Shown: piece by piece, positions 27,469 to 36,760 of the stretch
Layout of the letters: every line of letters starts with the position of its first letter
Position numbering within the stretch: the stretch's first letter is position 1
From: Chitinophagales bacterium
GTDB lineage: Bacteria; Bacteroidota; Bacteroidia; Chitinophagales; UBA10324
Direction: 5' to 3'
Length of the DNA: 64,000 nt
NCBI GenBank assembly: GCA_025057275.1
Contig: JANWXQ010000041.1
Coordinates: 39,702-103,701, forward strand
Translations under genes and position numbers: made by a program
The notes under the pieces: generated by a model
Seen by the model: the letters and a program-made list of their open reading frames with translations, nothing else
Told to the model about the DNA's origin: nothing
The model's database searches: none

Positions 27469-27563
27469 AATCTTTTGGTCAGCGCCCGCTACGGTGCAAG
27501 CGGGAAAACAGGTATGAATTTTTTATGTGGCGGTAGTTGTACCTGGCCTCTTTCCGCGCAATG

Positions 27564-27590
27564 AAAAACGGCGCCTGAGGCGCCGTTTTT
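27564..27590. terminator. Bidirectional intrinsic terminator
   Basis: A perfect 12-bp inverted repeat (AAAAACGGCGCC, 3-base loop TGA, GGCGCCGTTTTT) gives a GC stem with T5 on either strand. It can end both the plus-strand secreted-protein gene and the minus-strand tRNA-Asp transcript. Confidence 0.88.
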
Positions 27591-27599
27591 GATTTGCAG

Positions 27600-27673
27600 C
27601 GGTCCGGAGGGGACTCGAACCCCCGACCTCCGCCGTGACAGGGCGGCATTCTAACCAACTAAACTACCGGACC
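27600..27673 (-). tRNA. tRNA-Asp (GTC)
   Basis: On the minus strand a complete 74-base cloverleaf can be folded: 7-bp acceptor GGTCCGG/CCGGACC, D arm with AGTTGGTTAGA, anticodon loop CTGTCAC with anticodon GTC, and T arm GGGGGTTCGAGTCCCC. The discriminator base is G, as expected for tRNA-Asp. The 3' CCA is not encoded and must be added after transcription. Confidence 0.96.
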
Positions 27674-27718
27674 GGCGGCGCAAAGATAGTGAACAAAGAA
27701 CAGCAGGCAACGGCGGGT

Positions 27719-28270
27719 TTACCACTCGGGGCGATCCAGAATGGTTTTGGCAATGATGGCCTGCCGAAGGTTGAACGGATAACGGCGACGCTGCGGCACA
27801 ACCAGCGGCGCAAAGGGTTCGGTTTTGAGCAGGGTTTCGGTGGATTCCGGTGCCGGCACATCCAGCGAAGCGGTGGCCTCCGGAAGCATTTCGGGCTGAT
27901 AGTCGGCAGTAAGAAATGGCTCCTGCGTTTTCTTTTTAACCGGTTCGGTCTTTGGAGCATCGGAAGGGACTTTTTTCGCAGCGGGCTTTTTGGGTTTCGG
28001 TCGCGGCGCTGCTGGGGCTGGCTGAGGTTCCTCGCCCATGAGTTCCTTGAGGATATCATCCAAAGTAGTGGGGCGTTCCGTCCCGGCGGTTGGCGGCAGG
28101 TCCACCGTCGTTAAAGGACGCGCGGTTTGTTGTTCCTGCCGCATGCGGCGTGCTACTTCTTCATTGCGCCTGCGTCGTTCTTCGGCTTCCTTACGGGCTG
28201 CTTTCTGCATATTGGCATAGGAGCGGTACAAGAAATACAAGGTCAGCAGGACGAATAAAATTTCTCCCAT
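27719..28270 (-). CDS. Membrane-anchored hypothetical with Lys/Pro-rich linker
   Basis: 183 residues from the ATG at 28270. An in-frame ATG upstream at 28345 lies within the terminator of the next gene and is rejected. One N-terminal transmembrane helix (GEILFVLLTLYFLYRSY) is followed by a charged helix rich in Arg/Glu, a long Pro/Ala/Lys-rich linker (about 75-150) and a short conserved-looking tail, FNLRQAIIAKTILDRPEW. From memory, that tail (LRxAxIxxxILxRP) recurs in small Bacteroidota membrane hypotheticals. Function unknown; the layout suggests a tether with a short docking motif. It lies 45 bases upstream of tRNA-Asp, on the same strand. Confidence 0.65.
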   Translation of the reverse strand: MGEILFVLLTLYFLYRSYANMQKAARKEAEERRRRNEEVARRMRQEQQTARPLTTVDLPPTAGTERPTTLDDILKELMGEEPQPAPAAPRPKPKKPAAKKVPSDAPKTEPVKKKTQEPFLTADYQPEMLPEATASLDVPAPESTETLLKTEPFAPLVVPQRRRYPFNLRQAIIAKTILDRPEW

Positions 28271-28312
28271 GGCAACAAATTTCCGGTCTAAGGTAGCATA
28301 TCGCAGGAGCCG

Positions 28313-28342
28313 AAAAAAAAGCCCCGTGGTCAGCCACGGGGC
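28313..28342 (-). terminator. Intrinsic terminator of the TonB receptor gene
   Basis: GCCCCGTGG (28321-28329) pairs perfectly with CCACGGGGC (28334-28342) around a 4-base loop. On the minus strand the stem is followed by eight T residues (28320-28313). It lies just downstream of the receptor stop at 28366. Confidence 0.88.
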
Positions 28343-28365
28343 CATGCAATGAGGTGGACTGTTGC

Positions 28366-31017
28366 TTAGAAGCGGAAGCCGAGTTTGGCGAACAACAGGG
28401 TGCCATCAAAGCCCATCTGAACGGCATCCCAGGCACCGCCGGTTTCGGTTTCGTAGGGATCGTAACCGGTTTCGGCATCCACGGTTTCGCTGGTGGCTTT
28501 GGGATAGACATTGGTCAGGTTAACAGCACCCAACGACAAACGTACGTTCCGGGCCAGATCATATCCGAGGGTGAGATCCAGCGTTTGTTTGGGTTGCCAG
28601 GTGTAGTAGTTGCCGCTGTAATCCACAAATTCCACCTTGCCCCAGTAGTTCAGACGCAGTTCGGCATCCCATTGCCGATAGCCATAGCTCAGGGTCAGAT
28701 TCATCTTCGCGGGAGGAGCGGAGTAAATGAGAAATTGCTGCTCACGCGGACCAAAGTAGCTGTCTTCCTTGCCGGCCAGCAGTTCATTGGTATAAATGCT
28801 GTCAATCGTCAGCTGATTGAAATTGCCGGCCAGGGCTACATTGAGGCGGCTGTTGCTCCAGTAGCGGGCATAATTCAGGATGACGTCCAGTCCGATGTTG
28901 GTGGTGTTGACAGCATTGGTGAAAAACTGGGCTGCCACTACGTTAACTTCATCCAGGATAGGGCCGATGACGGGGTCGCTGTTGTCAAAATTTCCGGTCA
29001 GCACGATGCGATCGCGCACGCGAACCCAATACCCGTCGATGGTGGCCGACAAACCGCGGACGGGATTGAGCACCAGGCCGAGGCTGGCATTGGTGGCTAC
29101 TTCCTGCTTTAAGGGGGGGATGCCGAGCGCCCGGGTAACCGGACTGACGTTGTTGGCAATGAGGGCATCAAAGATGACGCCGCTCTGTACGTTGGTAAAG
29201 ATCTGGTTGTAATAGATCTGGGCCAGCGAGGGGGCCCGGAAGCCGGTGCTGACCGATCCGCGCAGGGCTACGTTCTTAGTTAGCGCATAGCGCAGGGCCA
29301 GTTTTCCGTTCAACGTATTACCGAAATCGCTATAGTTTTCCATTCGGGCTGCAGCACTGGCGGTCAGGGCATCGGTAAGGCGCAATTCCACATCTGCGTA
29401 GGCGGCAATGTTCGTTCGGTACTGATTTACTTCGTTATCGGGACGAAAACCGGGAAAGCCCTGTGCACCCCCCGGACGATAGACAGTGTCCAGCCCCACA
29501 AATGCACCGTAATCATCAAACAGGGAGTCGATACTGAAGATTACGGGTCCGTAAGTCTTCCAGCTGGCTTCTTCGCCAGCAAATATGCGGTAATTTTCTA
29601 TGCGATAATCCAAACCATAAGCAATGTTCAAGCCCCGGACCACCTGGTCAAAAAAGCGGCTGAAGGCAAGGGTAGTGGTATTGACGGCAAAGAAGGTTCC
29701 GCCGTCATCGAACTGCGTGGGCGAGGCGCTTTCCAGCGAGGCATTCAGCGTGTTCTTGCCATAAAAATGAAACTGATTGGATCCGTAGGTGTTAGACAGG
29801 TCGGCTTTCCAGCGGCCCACCATGCCTTTGACGCCCAAGGTCAGGGCGCGGTCGGTGATGTTGGAGGCAATGATGGGGTCAAAACCGTTGGGATAAATGC
29901 TGATCACGTTGCGCTCACTTTCCGGAGAGCGGGTAAAGGCATAGGCTTCGGTGCTGCGGAAATTCAGCCCGCCAAAAGAGTAAAAGGCGGCGTTATCGGA
30001 CAGGGGCACTTCACTGTTGAGCATAACGGCAAAGTCTGATGTTTTGGCCTGGCCGAACTGATTGCGCACATCGGGGCTGTTGGGGTAAATGTCCAGCGTG
30101 TTGGCGCGATTGGTATGATCGCGAAACAGGTATTCGGTAGTAACGTTCACGAACCCGCCTTTTTCGCCGATGTCCCATCCCTGATTGGCAGCCAGCAGGA
30201 TGGATTGCCCGTCAAAAGATTTGTCATCAAAACGATACTTGGCGGTGTTCATGGATCCTCCCAGGGAACCGGAGAATTCGTTGGTGTTGCGCTTCAACAC
30301 GACGTTGATGACGCCGGCAATGGCATCGGAACCGTACTGGGCCGATGCGCCGTCGCGCAGGATTTCGATATGATCAATAGCGCTAACGGGAATAGTGTTG
30401 AGATCGGTGCCCGTGTTGCCGCGGCCGCGGGTGCCATAAATGTTAATGAGCGACGACTGATGTCGGCGTTTACCGTTAATCAGCACCAGCGTTTGGTCGG
30501 GTCCAAGACCGCGTAATGTGGCGGGGTCAATGTGGTCGGAGCCATCGGCGCCGCTTTGCCGGTTGGCATTGAAACTGGGAGCCAGATAGTGGAGCAACTG
30601 ATTGACATCCAGTTGGCCCTGTTCGTCGCTGATGCGGCTGATATCAATGTAATCTATAGGAACCAGGCTTTCGGTAATGGAGCGGTTCATGGAGCGTGAG
30701 CCCACCACCTCAATGCCGGTCAGCTCGGTGGTGGCCTCCTGCAAAACAACCTGCAAGGGCTCCGGGGTGGTTGCCGTTTTTTCTGTGGAGGCAAATCCTA
30801 CATAACTGAATGAAAGCGTCACCGGCAGTTTGACCACGCGCAGGCTGAAGCGGCCTGAAGCATCGGTAAAAGTTCCGTTGATCGTTCCTTTTTCGGAAAC
30901 GGTTACGCCCACCAACGGCTGCCCCTTGGAATCGGTTACCTGACCGGAAACCGTGGTTTGTGCCTGAAGGTGAAGGTGGGTGAACAAAAAAACACTGAGG
31001 AGTAAAAGACGTTGCAT
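28366..31017 (-). CDS. TonB-dependent outer-membrane receptor with carboxypeptidase-like N-terminal domain
   Basis: 883 residues. The signal peptide ends near LHLQAQ (residue 20). Residues ~23-95 form a CarboxypepD_reg-like beta-sandwich (VSGQVTDSKGQPLVGVTV). A TonB plug domain spans ~100-245 with TLVLINGKRRHQSSL and EILRDGASAQYGSDAIAGVI. The remaining ~640 residues are the barrel, ending TLLFAKLGFRF with the terminal Phe. The plug wording resembles siderophore/vitamin-type receptors more than SusC. No SusD gene is adjacent, so polysaccharide import is not indicated. The substrate is unknown. It appears monocistronic, with its own terminator. Confidence 0.93.
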   Translation of the reverse strand: MQRLLLLSVFLFTHLHLQAQTTVSGQVTDSKGQPLVGVTVSEKGTINGTFTDASGRFSLRVVKLPVTLSFSYVGFASTEKTATTPEPLQVVLQEATTELTGIEVVGSRSMNRSITESLVPIDYIDISRISDEQGQLDVNQLLHYLAPSFNANRQSGADGSDHIDPATLRGLGPDQTLVLINGKRRHQSSLINIYGTRGRGNTGTDLNTIPVSAIDHIEILRDGASAQYGSDAIAGVINVVLKRNTNEFSGSLGGSMNTAKYRFDDKSFDGQSILLAANQGWDIGEKGGFVNVTTEYLFRDHTNRANTLDIYPNSPDVRNQFGQAKTSDFAVMLNSEVPLSDNAAFYSFGGLNFRSTEAYAFTRSPESERNVISIYPNGFDPIIASNITDRALTLGVKGMVGRWKADLSNTYGSNQFHFYGKNTLNASLESASPTQFDDGGTFFAVNTTTLAFSRFFDQVVRGLNIAYGLDYRIENYRIFAGEEASWKTYGPVIFSIDSLFDDYGAFVGLDTVYRPGGAQGFPGFRPDNEVNQYRTNIAAYADVELRLTDALTASAAARMENYSDFGNTLNGKLALRYALTKNVALRGSVSTGFRAPSLAQIYYNQIFTNVQSGVIFDALIANNVSPVTRALGIPPLKQEVATNASLGLVLNPVRGLSATIDGYWVRVRDRIVLTGNFDNSDPVIGPILDEVNVVAAQFFTNAVNTTNIGLDVILNYARYWSNSRLNVALAGNFNQLTIDSIYTNELLAGKEDSYFGPREQQFLIYSAPPAKMNLTLSYGYRQWDAELRLNYWGKVEFVDYSGNYYTWQPKQTLDLTLGYDLARNVRLSLGAVNLTNVYPKATSETVDAETGYDPYETETGGAWDAVQMGFDGTLLFAKLGFRF

Positions 31018-31123
31018 GACGGTTGGAATTTGTCGCTAAAGATTGCAAACGAAATGAAAAAATCATAAAAAGAGAGCAGCGGTTATGCACTTCATTCTAG
31101 CGACAGATCGCCGGATCGGCACC

Positions 31124-31624
31124 TCAGGAATGACTGAACAACGTTTGCAGCTTTTGACGACGGAAGTCAAAAATTTGACGGATACGCGGCTCCACTATGT
31201 ACTGGTTGATGATGCGACCGACCGCTCCGCCATAGAGCGACCATTGCACCCGGTCGGTCATTTCGGTATGGTTTCCGACGGCCTCAAAACGATGTTCGTG
31301 GCGCCAATAACGAAAGGGACCGACTTGCTGTTCGTCAACGAAAAAAAACGGTTCCTCAACTTCGCTGATCAGGGTTTGCCAGCGAAGGGGAACCAACCAA
31401 AGCGGGCTTACGGTATAGCGAATGATCAGGCCCGGATAAATGCGGTCTTCAGCAGAAAACGGCGTGAGAATACGAAACCGCATGTCGGGCGGCGTAATGA
31501 GGTTCAAGTTGAGCGGGGAGGAAAAAAAGCGCCAGGCTTCCGGCAGGGGAATGGGAAGCGTCTGCTTTTGCAACAGTTGATGCAGCCGGGCGGGTGCTGT
31601 ATCGGCAGGAATTTTATCTGTCAT
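31124..31624 (-). CDS. SRPBCC-fold ligand-binding protein
   Basis: 166 residues from the ATG at 31624; an upstream in-frame ATG would overlap the GH3 gene. The sequence has the START/SRPBCC pattern (LPIPLPEAWRFFSSPLNLNL, then FRYWRHEHRF, VQWSLYGGAVG), a hydrophobic-pocket fold used by polyketide cyclases and related lipid or ligand-binding proteins. Bacteroidota carry many stand-alone members of unknown substrate. It lies 25 bases downstream of the GH3 gene on the same strand and may act on a related metabolite; that is inference. Confidence 0.78.
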   Translation of the reverse strand: MTDKIPADTAPARLHQLLQKQTLPIPLPEAWRFFSSPLNLNLITPPDMRFRILTPFSAEDRIYPGLIIRYTVSPLWLVPLRWQTLISEVEEPFFFVDEQQVGPFRYWRHEHRFEAVGNHTEMTDRVQWSLYGGAVGRIINQYIVEPRIRQIFDFRRQKLQTLFSHS

Positions 31625-31649
31625 TGCGGACTTGCGGTATCGCGGGCCT

Positions 31650-33224
31650 TCAGGGCAGGCCGGCAGCCGGAGCATTGGCCATTCGGGAGAGGATTTCTTC
31701 AACCAGCAGGCGGTCGTTGCTCAGGCGGGGAACTTTATGCTGCCCGCCGAGTTTGTTTTTGGATTTAAGCCAGGAATAAAACGTGCCGCGAGGGACAGGC
31801 CGCACCAAAGGTTGCAGCAGGGCCAGGTCGCTCTGGCGTTTGGCATCGTAGTCGGAATTGACCCGGCGCAGGGCCTGATCCAGTTCATCAACGAACAGCG
31901 ACAGGTCGGACGGGGGCTGTTCAAATTCCACCAACCACTCATGGCGGCCGCGTTGGGCTGTGGTCAGAAAAACGGGTGCGACCGTGTATTCGTGAGCCAC
32001 GGCTCCGGTGGCCTTACAGGCTGCCTGCAGGGCACTTTCGGCATTTTCCTGTATAACTTCTTCCCCGAAAACATTAATAAAAAATTTCATTCGTCCGCTA
32101 ACCTGAATTTTGTACGGGCGCACTGAAGTGAATCGAACCGTGTCGGTGGTGTTGTAGCGCCAAAGGCCACCGCTGGTGCTAACCACCAGGCCATAGAGCT
32201 TGCCGCGTTCTACTTCGTGCAGCAGACGCGTTGCGGGCTGTTCTTTTCCGAATTCGGATTCGGGGATAAACTCAAAAAACACGCCACTGCTCAGGTGAAG
32301 GACCAGGTCCGCATCGTCGGGTTCCGGAGTAAAAGCAAAAAAACCTTCGCTGGCATTGTACACCTCCATGTACCGCAAACGGCCCGAGGGAACGAAGGAA
32401 TTAAACGATTGACGATAGGGGGCAAAAGCCACACCGCCGTGGATATACAATTCCAGATTGGGCCATACGCGAAGCAGATCATCGGTCTGGCCCAACTCCA
32501 TCACTTTTTTCATCAGCAATAAAGTCCAGGAGGGAACACCGGAAAAGTTGGTGATGTCTTCGCGTAAGGTTTCGCGGGCGAGGCGTTCTACTTTCTCCTC
32601 CCACCGGTCCATGAGGGCAGTGGACAGTGCGGGGGCGCGATAGCTCCTGGCCAGCAAACTCATGTTTTGCATCAGAACAGCAGACAGGTCGCCGGTGCGC
32701 ACATGGCCTTCAAAAGAATGATGGGATCCGCCCACGATAATGCCCTTTCCGCGCAGCAGTCGGGTTTGGGGATAGGCCGAGCAGTAGCAGGCCAGCAGGT
32801 CCATGCTCGCTTTGAAGTGATTGCCGTAAATGCTTTCGCGGCTAACGGGAATGTACTTGCTGCGTTCAGAGGTGGTGCCGGAGGATTTGGCAAACCAACG
32901 GATACGACCCGGCCACAGGATGTTTGGTTCGCCCTGCATCATGCGTCGGATAAAGGGTAGCAGGGATTCGTAGTCCTGCAGCGGAATGCGCTGGCGGAAC
33001 TGGTCGGGGTGGCGAAGGGAAGCGAAGTCAAATTTTTTTCCCCATTCCGTGCTGGTTCCGGCAGCCAGCAATCTGCGGAAGGTGAGGAGCTGAGCGTCCA
33101 GCGGATAGTCTATCCAGTGGCGAATGTGCGCCATGCGCTGGCGCAGCAGCCCCTGCACCATGGGGTAAAGCGGTCGAAGGACAGAAAAAGGTACAACCGG
33201 CACGTTGAGTGCTAAGCGGGACAA
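31650..33224 (-). CDS. GH3-family acyl-adenylating enzyme
   Basis: About 524 residues from a TTG at 33224; a GTG at 33203 and an ATG at 33161 are alternative starts, and the true N-terminus is unsure. The nucleotide-binding motif FAKSSGTTSERSKYIPVS (residues ~110-127) is the GH3 signature, with the later GLVVSTSGGLWRYNTTDTV segment also typical. Plant GH3 enzymes conjugate amino acids to hormones through acyl adenylates; the bacterial members' substrates are mostly unknown. It lies in one minus-strand run with pdxA and lptB upstream and the SRPBCC gene downstream, 8 bases from lptB. Confidence 0.88.
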   Translation of the reverse strand: MSRLALNVPVVPFSVLRPLYPMVQGLLRQRMAHIRHWIDYPLDAQLLTFRRLLAAGTSTEWGKKFDFASLRHPDQFRQRIPLQDYESLLPFIRRMMQGEPNILWPGRIRWFAKSSGTTSERSKYIPVSRESIYGNHFKASMDLLACYCSAYPQTRLLRGKGIIVGGSHHSFEGHVRTGDLSAVLMQNMSLLARSYRAPALSTALMDRWEEKVERLARETLREDITNFSGVPSWTLLLMKKVMELGQTDDLLRVWPNLELYIHGGVAFAPYRQSFNSFVPSGRLRYMEVYNASEGFFAFTPEPDDADLVLHLSSGVFFEFIPESEFGKEQPATRLLHEVERGKLYGLVVSTSGGLWRYNTTDTVRFTSVRPYKIQVSGRMKFFINVFGEEVIQENAESALQAACKATGAVAHEYTVAPVFLTTAQRGRHEWLVEFEQPPSDLSLFVDELDQALRRVNSDYDAKRQSDLALLQPLVRPVPRGTFYSWLKSKNKLGGQHKVPRLSNDRLLVEEILSRMANAPAAGLP

Positions 33225-33232
33225 TGAGCAAA

Positions 33233-33973
33233 TTAAACGCTGATATTCTTTTTCCTTAACTCAAAATTACGGCCGAGATACACCTTTCTTACTTGTTCAT
33301 CGGCAGCAAGCTCTTCGGCAGTTCCCTGCTTCAGGATGCGGCCTTCAAAGAGCAGGTAGGCACGGTCGGTAATGGAAAGGGTTTCCTGCACGTTGTGATC
33401 CGTAATCAGGATGCCGATGTTCTTGTATTTGAGACGGGCAACAATGCTCTGAATGTCTTCTACGGCAATGGGATCAATGCCGGCAAAGGGTTCGTCCAGC
33501 AGCATAAAACGGGGATTGACGGCCAAAGCCCGGGCAATTTCGGTGCGGCGCCGTTCGCCGCCGGACACCAGGTCGGCCCGAGTATGGCGGATGTGCCTGA
33601 TGCCGAATTCCTCCAGCAACTGTTCCAGTCGCTGTTTTTGCTGATCGCGGGAAAGACCGGAGAATTCCAGCACGGCGGCGATGTTTTGTTCCACAGTCAG
33701 CTTGCGAAATACGGAAGGTTCCTGTGGCAGATATCCCAGCCCTAACCGCGAGCGCTGATACATGGGCCAATGGGTTACGTCGGTCTGATCGATAAAAATG
33801 CTGCCCTCATCGGGCCGAACCAAACCAACCATCATGTAAAAAGTGGTGGTTTTTCCTGCACCGTTCGGGCCCAGCAGACCGACGATTTCTCCCTGATTGA
33901 GCACGACAGAAACGTGATTGACCACCTGACGGCGACGATAGGTTTTTACCAGATTTTCGGTTCGCAGGCTCAT
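33233..33973 (-). CDS. lptB: Lipopolysaccharide export ABC transporter ATPase
   Basis: 246 residues, the ATPase that powers extraction of LPS from the inner membrane via LptFG. Walker A is GPNGAGKTT (~35-43), the Q-loop is in [19 protein letters not shown] (the latter part is highly characteristic of LptB), the ABC signature is VSGGERRR, and Walker B is [14 protein letters not shown]. The switch His is in [10 protein letters not shown]. The gene starts 39 bases after pdxA ends. lptFG and lptAC are not in the window. Confidence 0.95.
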   Translation of the reverse strand: MSLRTENLVKTYRRRQVVNHVSVVLNQGEIVGLLGPNGAGKTTTFYMMVGLVRPDEGSIFIDQTDVTHWPMYQRSRLGLGYLPQEPSVFRKLTVEQNIAAVLEFSGLSRDQQKQRLEQLLEEFGIRHIRHTRADLVSGGERRRTEIARALAVNPRFMLLDEPFAGIDPIAVEDIQSIVARLKYKNIGILITDHNVQETLSITDRAYLLFEGRILKQGTAEELAADEQVRKVYLGRNFELRKKNISV

Positions 33974-34012
33974 GGTTTGTCGTCTGGGGTAAGGAAGCGG
34001 TAAACGGGTACA

Positions 34013-35071
34013 TCAGGATTCTTGGACAGCGGCAGAGCGGGGCAGGGGATTTGCGGTCATTTGCCGGTACTCCATACGGTTGCGCACAATGTCCAGTGCC
34101 AGAAAAACTGCCTGGCGGAAGGAACGCTCATCGGCCTGATTTTTTCCGGCCAGGTCGTAAGCTACGCCATGGTCAGGGGCCGTGCGTACGAAAGGCAGGC
34201 CTGCCGTGTAGTTTACGCCGTTCTCAAAACACAGCAATTTAAACGGAACCAGGCCCTGATCGTGATACATGGCCAGCACAGCATCAAACGAACGAAAACG
34301 GGCAGCGCCAAAAAAGCCGTCGGCAGGGTAGGGCCCGAAGGCAAGGATGTTTTTTTCCTGAGCCTGGCGAATGGCCGGAGCGATGATCCGCTGCTCCTCG
34401 TCACCCATGATGCCGCCATCGCCGGCATGGGGATTCAGGCCAAGGACGGCGATGCGGGGCTTGGATATAGAAAAGTCTTTTATCAAAGAATCTTTTATTA
34501 CCTGAAGCTTGGTTAGCAGAAGTTCCGGCGTGATACGGCTGCTTACCTGCTGCAAGGGGATGTGGGTGGTAGCCAATGCTACCCGTAGGTCGGAACCGCA
34601 TAACAGCATGCAATAGTCGGTCACACCGGCAGCTGCGGCCAGAAAATCGGTATGCCCGTGGAAAGGCGCGTCGGGTTGGTGAATGACGTGCTTGTTTACC
34701 GGAGCGGTAACCAGGGCGTCCAGTTGTCCTGCTTTAAGGTCGGCTACTGCAGCCTGTAACGAACGAAGGGCATAGCTGCCGCTTTCCGGTGTGGCCTTGC
34801 CCGGCTGGACAGGCAGTTCTTCGTCCCAAAGCTTAAGCACGTTAAAGGTGTTGGGCTGAACACGTTCCGGTGAAGCGGCCTGGAAGTAGTTGAACTGTTG
34901 CAGGTTGAGCAGCTTTCGCTGGTAATTGATCAGGCGGGGGGATCCATAGAGCAAAGGGGTGCAGGAATTGAACATCCGGTTGTCGGAAAAGGTCTTCAGG
35001 ATGACTTCCGGACCTATGCCGTTAAAATCGCCTATGGTGATGCCGATGACGGGTTTTCGGGCCGATTGCAT
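34013..35071 (-). CDS. pdxA: 4-hydroxythreonine-4-phosphate dehydrogenase
   Basis: 352 residues. It oxidises 4-phosphohydroxy-L-threonine with NAD+ in the DXP-dependent vitamin B6 pathway. The opening IGITIGDFNGIGPEVILKTF is typical of PdxA. The three metal-binding His segments are visible: FHGHTDFL, GLNPHAGDGG and MYHDQGLVPFK. First gene of the minus-strand run pdxA-lptB-GH3-SRPBCC. A near-consensus -7 box (CATCTTTG) lies about 30 bases upstream of its ATG. Confidence 0.95.
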   Translation of the reverse strand: MQSARKPVIGITIGDFNGIGPEVILKTFSDNRMFNSCTPLLYGSPRLINYQRKLLNLQQFNYFQAASPERVQPNTFNVLKLWDEELPVQPGKATPESGSYALRSLQAAVADLKAGQLDALVTAPVNKHVIHQPDAPFHGHTDFLAAAAGVTDYCMLLCGSDLRVALATTHIPLQQVSSRITPELLLTKLQVIKDSLIKDFSISKPRIAVLGLNPHAGDGGIMGDEEQRIIAPAIRQAQEKNILAFGPYPADGFFGAARFRSFDAVLAMYHDQGLVPFKLLCFENGVNYTAGLPFVRTAPDHGVAYDLAGKNQADERSFRQAVFLALDIVRNRMEYRQMTANPLPRSAAVQES

Positions 35072-35211
35072 GTGAATTCCGGTCTGTGTTTACCGGCAAA
35101 GATGGACACATTTAGGCGATGACGGCCCATTCGAAGGGCCTTGATGACTGCACGGGCAGCTAAGGATGCCGTAGCGGTGGCGTCCTTTTTCAATGATAGG
35201 CTAATTTCGGC

Positions 35212-36687
35212 ATGGGTACACATAAGGAATTTTTTATGCAGACAGAAAAGCAGGGTTCATCACGAAAAACGATTTGGGCAAGTAAAGGTTTTGTTCTATT
35301 CGCGCTGTTGTTGGTAACCTGTGCTTCGCAGGCAACGGAATGGCTGGTGGGGCCCGGCAAAATGTACACCATGCCCAGCCAGGTTGCGTCTTTGGTGTCG
35401 GATGGGGACACGGTATCCATTGACGCTGGGGTTTACCCCGGAGATGTGGCTTATTGGGGAAAAAATAATTTGTTGCTGCGGGGTGTGGGAGGCATGGCGC
35501 ATCTGAAATCGGGCGGACTCAGTTACGGCAACAAAGCCATTTGGGTCATAGGCGGAAATCAGGTGACGGTGGAATACATCGAATTTTCCGAATGCACCAG
35601 CACCGACAAAAACGGCGGTGGCATCCGGGCTGAGGGAAAGAACCTCACAGTGCGCCACTGCTATTTTCATCACAACGAAACCGGCATTCTGGCCGGTTCG
35701 GTTAATCCGAGCACCATCGTTATTGAATACAGCGAATTCGGCTATAACGGTCACGCGAACGGGTATGCGCACAACTGCTACATCAATCACATTGACACGC
35801 TGATCTTCCGGTACAATTATGTGCATGATGGCGTGGTGGGACACGAGTTGAAGTCACGGGCGCGGGTCAATTACATCATGTATAACCGATTCAGTAACGA
35901 AAGCGGTAATGCCAGCCGGGAACTGGATCTGCCCAATGGCGGTCCTTGTTTATTGATCGGCAATATCATTCAGCAGGGGATTTATGCCACCAATTCGGGA
36001 ATTATTGGTTACGGCCTGGAGGGTTTGAGCAACCCGCCGCCTCACGATCTGTATCTGATCAACAACACGGTGGTCAATGAGAAAAGCACCGGAACCTTTT
36101 TACATATTGGAAATTCCACCAATCTGTTAAAGCTTACCAACAATCTGTTTGCCGGCAGTGGTACCTTTCTGAACGGAACAGCAGCCTTACTGGACAGCAC
36201 AACCAACTGGAGGGTAAACAGTCCTGCTGCGGCGGGCTTTGTTGATGCGGGCAATTTGGATTTTCACCTGACCGCCGTATCAGATGCAATAGATGCGGGA
36301 ACTTTTCCCGGCACAACATCTTCCGGCTTCGATCTGACGCCGATGGAAGAGTATCTGCACCCTGCTGGCAAAATCACCCGAATAACCAACGGCCCCCTGG
36401 ACATTGGGGCTTTTGAATACGTCTGGCCCCAACAGGCAGGTGACCTGCAGGAAATACTTCCTGTGTGTGATCTGTTGCAGACAGGTTGTTCTTTTCAGGT
36501 ATGTTGTGCGTCGGTGGCTGTAATTCGGATTCGGGATGTATTCGGAAGGATAGTAGGGGAATTGCCTGCAGGCACCGGTTGCCGGGCCATCAACTTCTCC
36601 CATCGGGCAAGCGGTTGGTTCTTTGCAGAAATGACTTACCCCACAGGTCGCAAGGAAATCAGGCGAATGGTTGCGGTGTGTACATAG
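35212..36687 (+). CDS. Secreted right-handed beta-helix protein with T9SS-type sorting domain
   Basis: 491 residues from the ATG at 35212 (ATG at 35236 also possible). A hydrophobic signal segment (FVLFALLLVTCASQA) ends near residue 42. Residues ~50-330 are parallel beta-helix repeats of the pectate-lyase type: TVEYIEFSECTS, LTVRHCYFHHNETGI, IVIEYSEFGYNG, LIFRYNYVHDG, YLINNTVV and similar rungs. The C-terminal ~85 residues (VIRIRDVFGRIVGEL, then SGWFFAEMTYPTG) look like a type A T9SS sorting domain. Beta-helix proteins of this kind bind or cleave polysaccharides. The specificity and the catalytic residues are not clear. It is divergent from pdxA. Confidence 0.78.
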   Translation: MGTHKEFFMQTEKQGSSRKTIWASKGFVLFALLLVTCASQATEWLVGPGKMYTMPSQVASLVSDGDTVSIDAGVYPGDVAYWGKNNLLLRGVGGMAHLKSGGLSYGNKAIWVIGGNQVTVEYIEFSECTSTDKNGGGIRAEGKNLTVRHCYFHHNETGILAGSVNPSTIVIEYSEFGYNGHANGYAHNCYINHIDTLIFRYNYVHDGVVGHELKSRARVNYIMYNRFSNESGNASRELDLPNGGPCLLIGNIIQQGIYATNSGIIGYGLEGLSNPPPHDLYLINNTVVNEKSTGTFLHIGNSTNLLKLTNNLFAGSGTFLNGTAALLDSTTNWRVNSPAAAGFVDAGNLDFHLTAVSDAIDAGTFPGTTSSGFDLTPMEEYLHPAGKITRITNGPLDIGAFEYVWPQQAGDLQEILPVCDLLQTGCSFQVCCASVAVIRIRDVFGRIVGELPAGTGCRAINFSHRASGWFFAEMTYPTGRKEIRRMVAVCT

Positions 36688-36760
36688 CGGCAGTATAATC
36701 AATTAAATATTTTTACATTAGTTATTCAGCGAATTCCTGAAAGAAAGCTAAGGCAAGGAT

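Noticed and set aside
28271..28345. Upstream start for the 27.7-kb membrane protein
   Set aside because: The ATG at 28345 sits inside the intrinsic terminator of the TonB receptor gene; the ATG at 28270 directly precedes the membrane helix.
28354..29112. 252-codon plus-strand frame opposite the TonB receptor
   Set aside because: It lies wholly within the receptor gene and contains no recognisable protein features.
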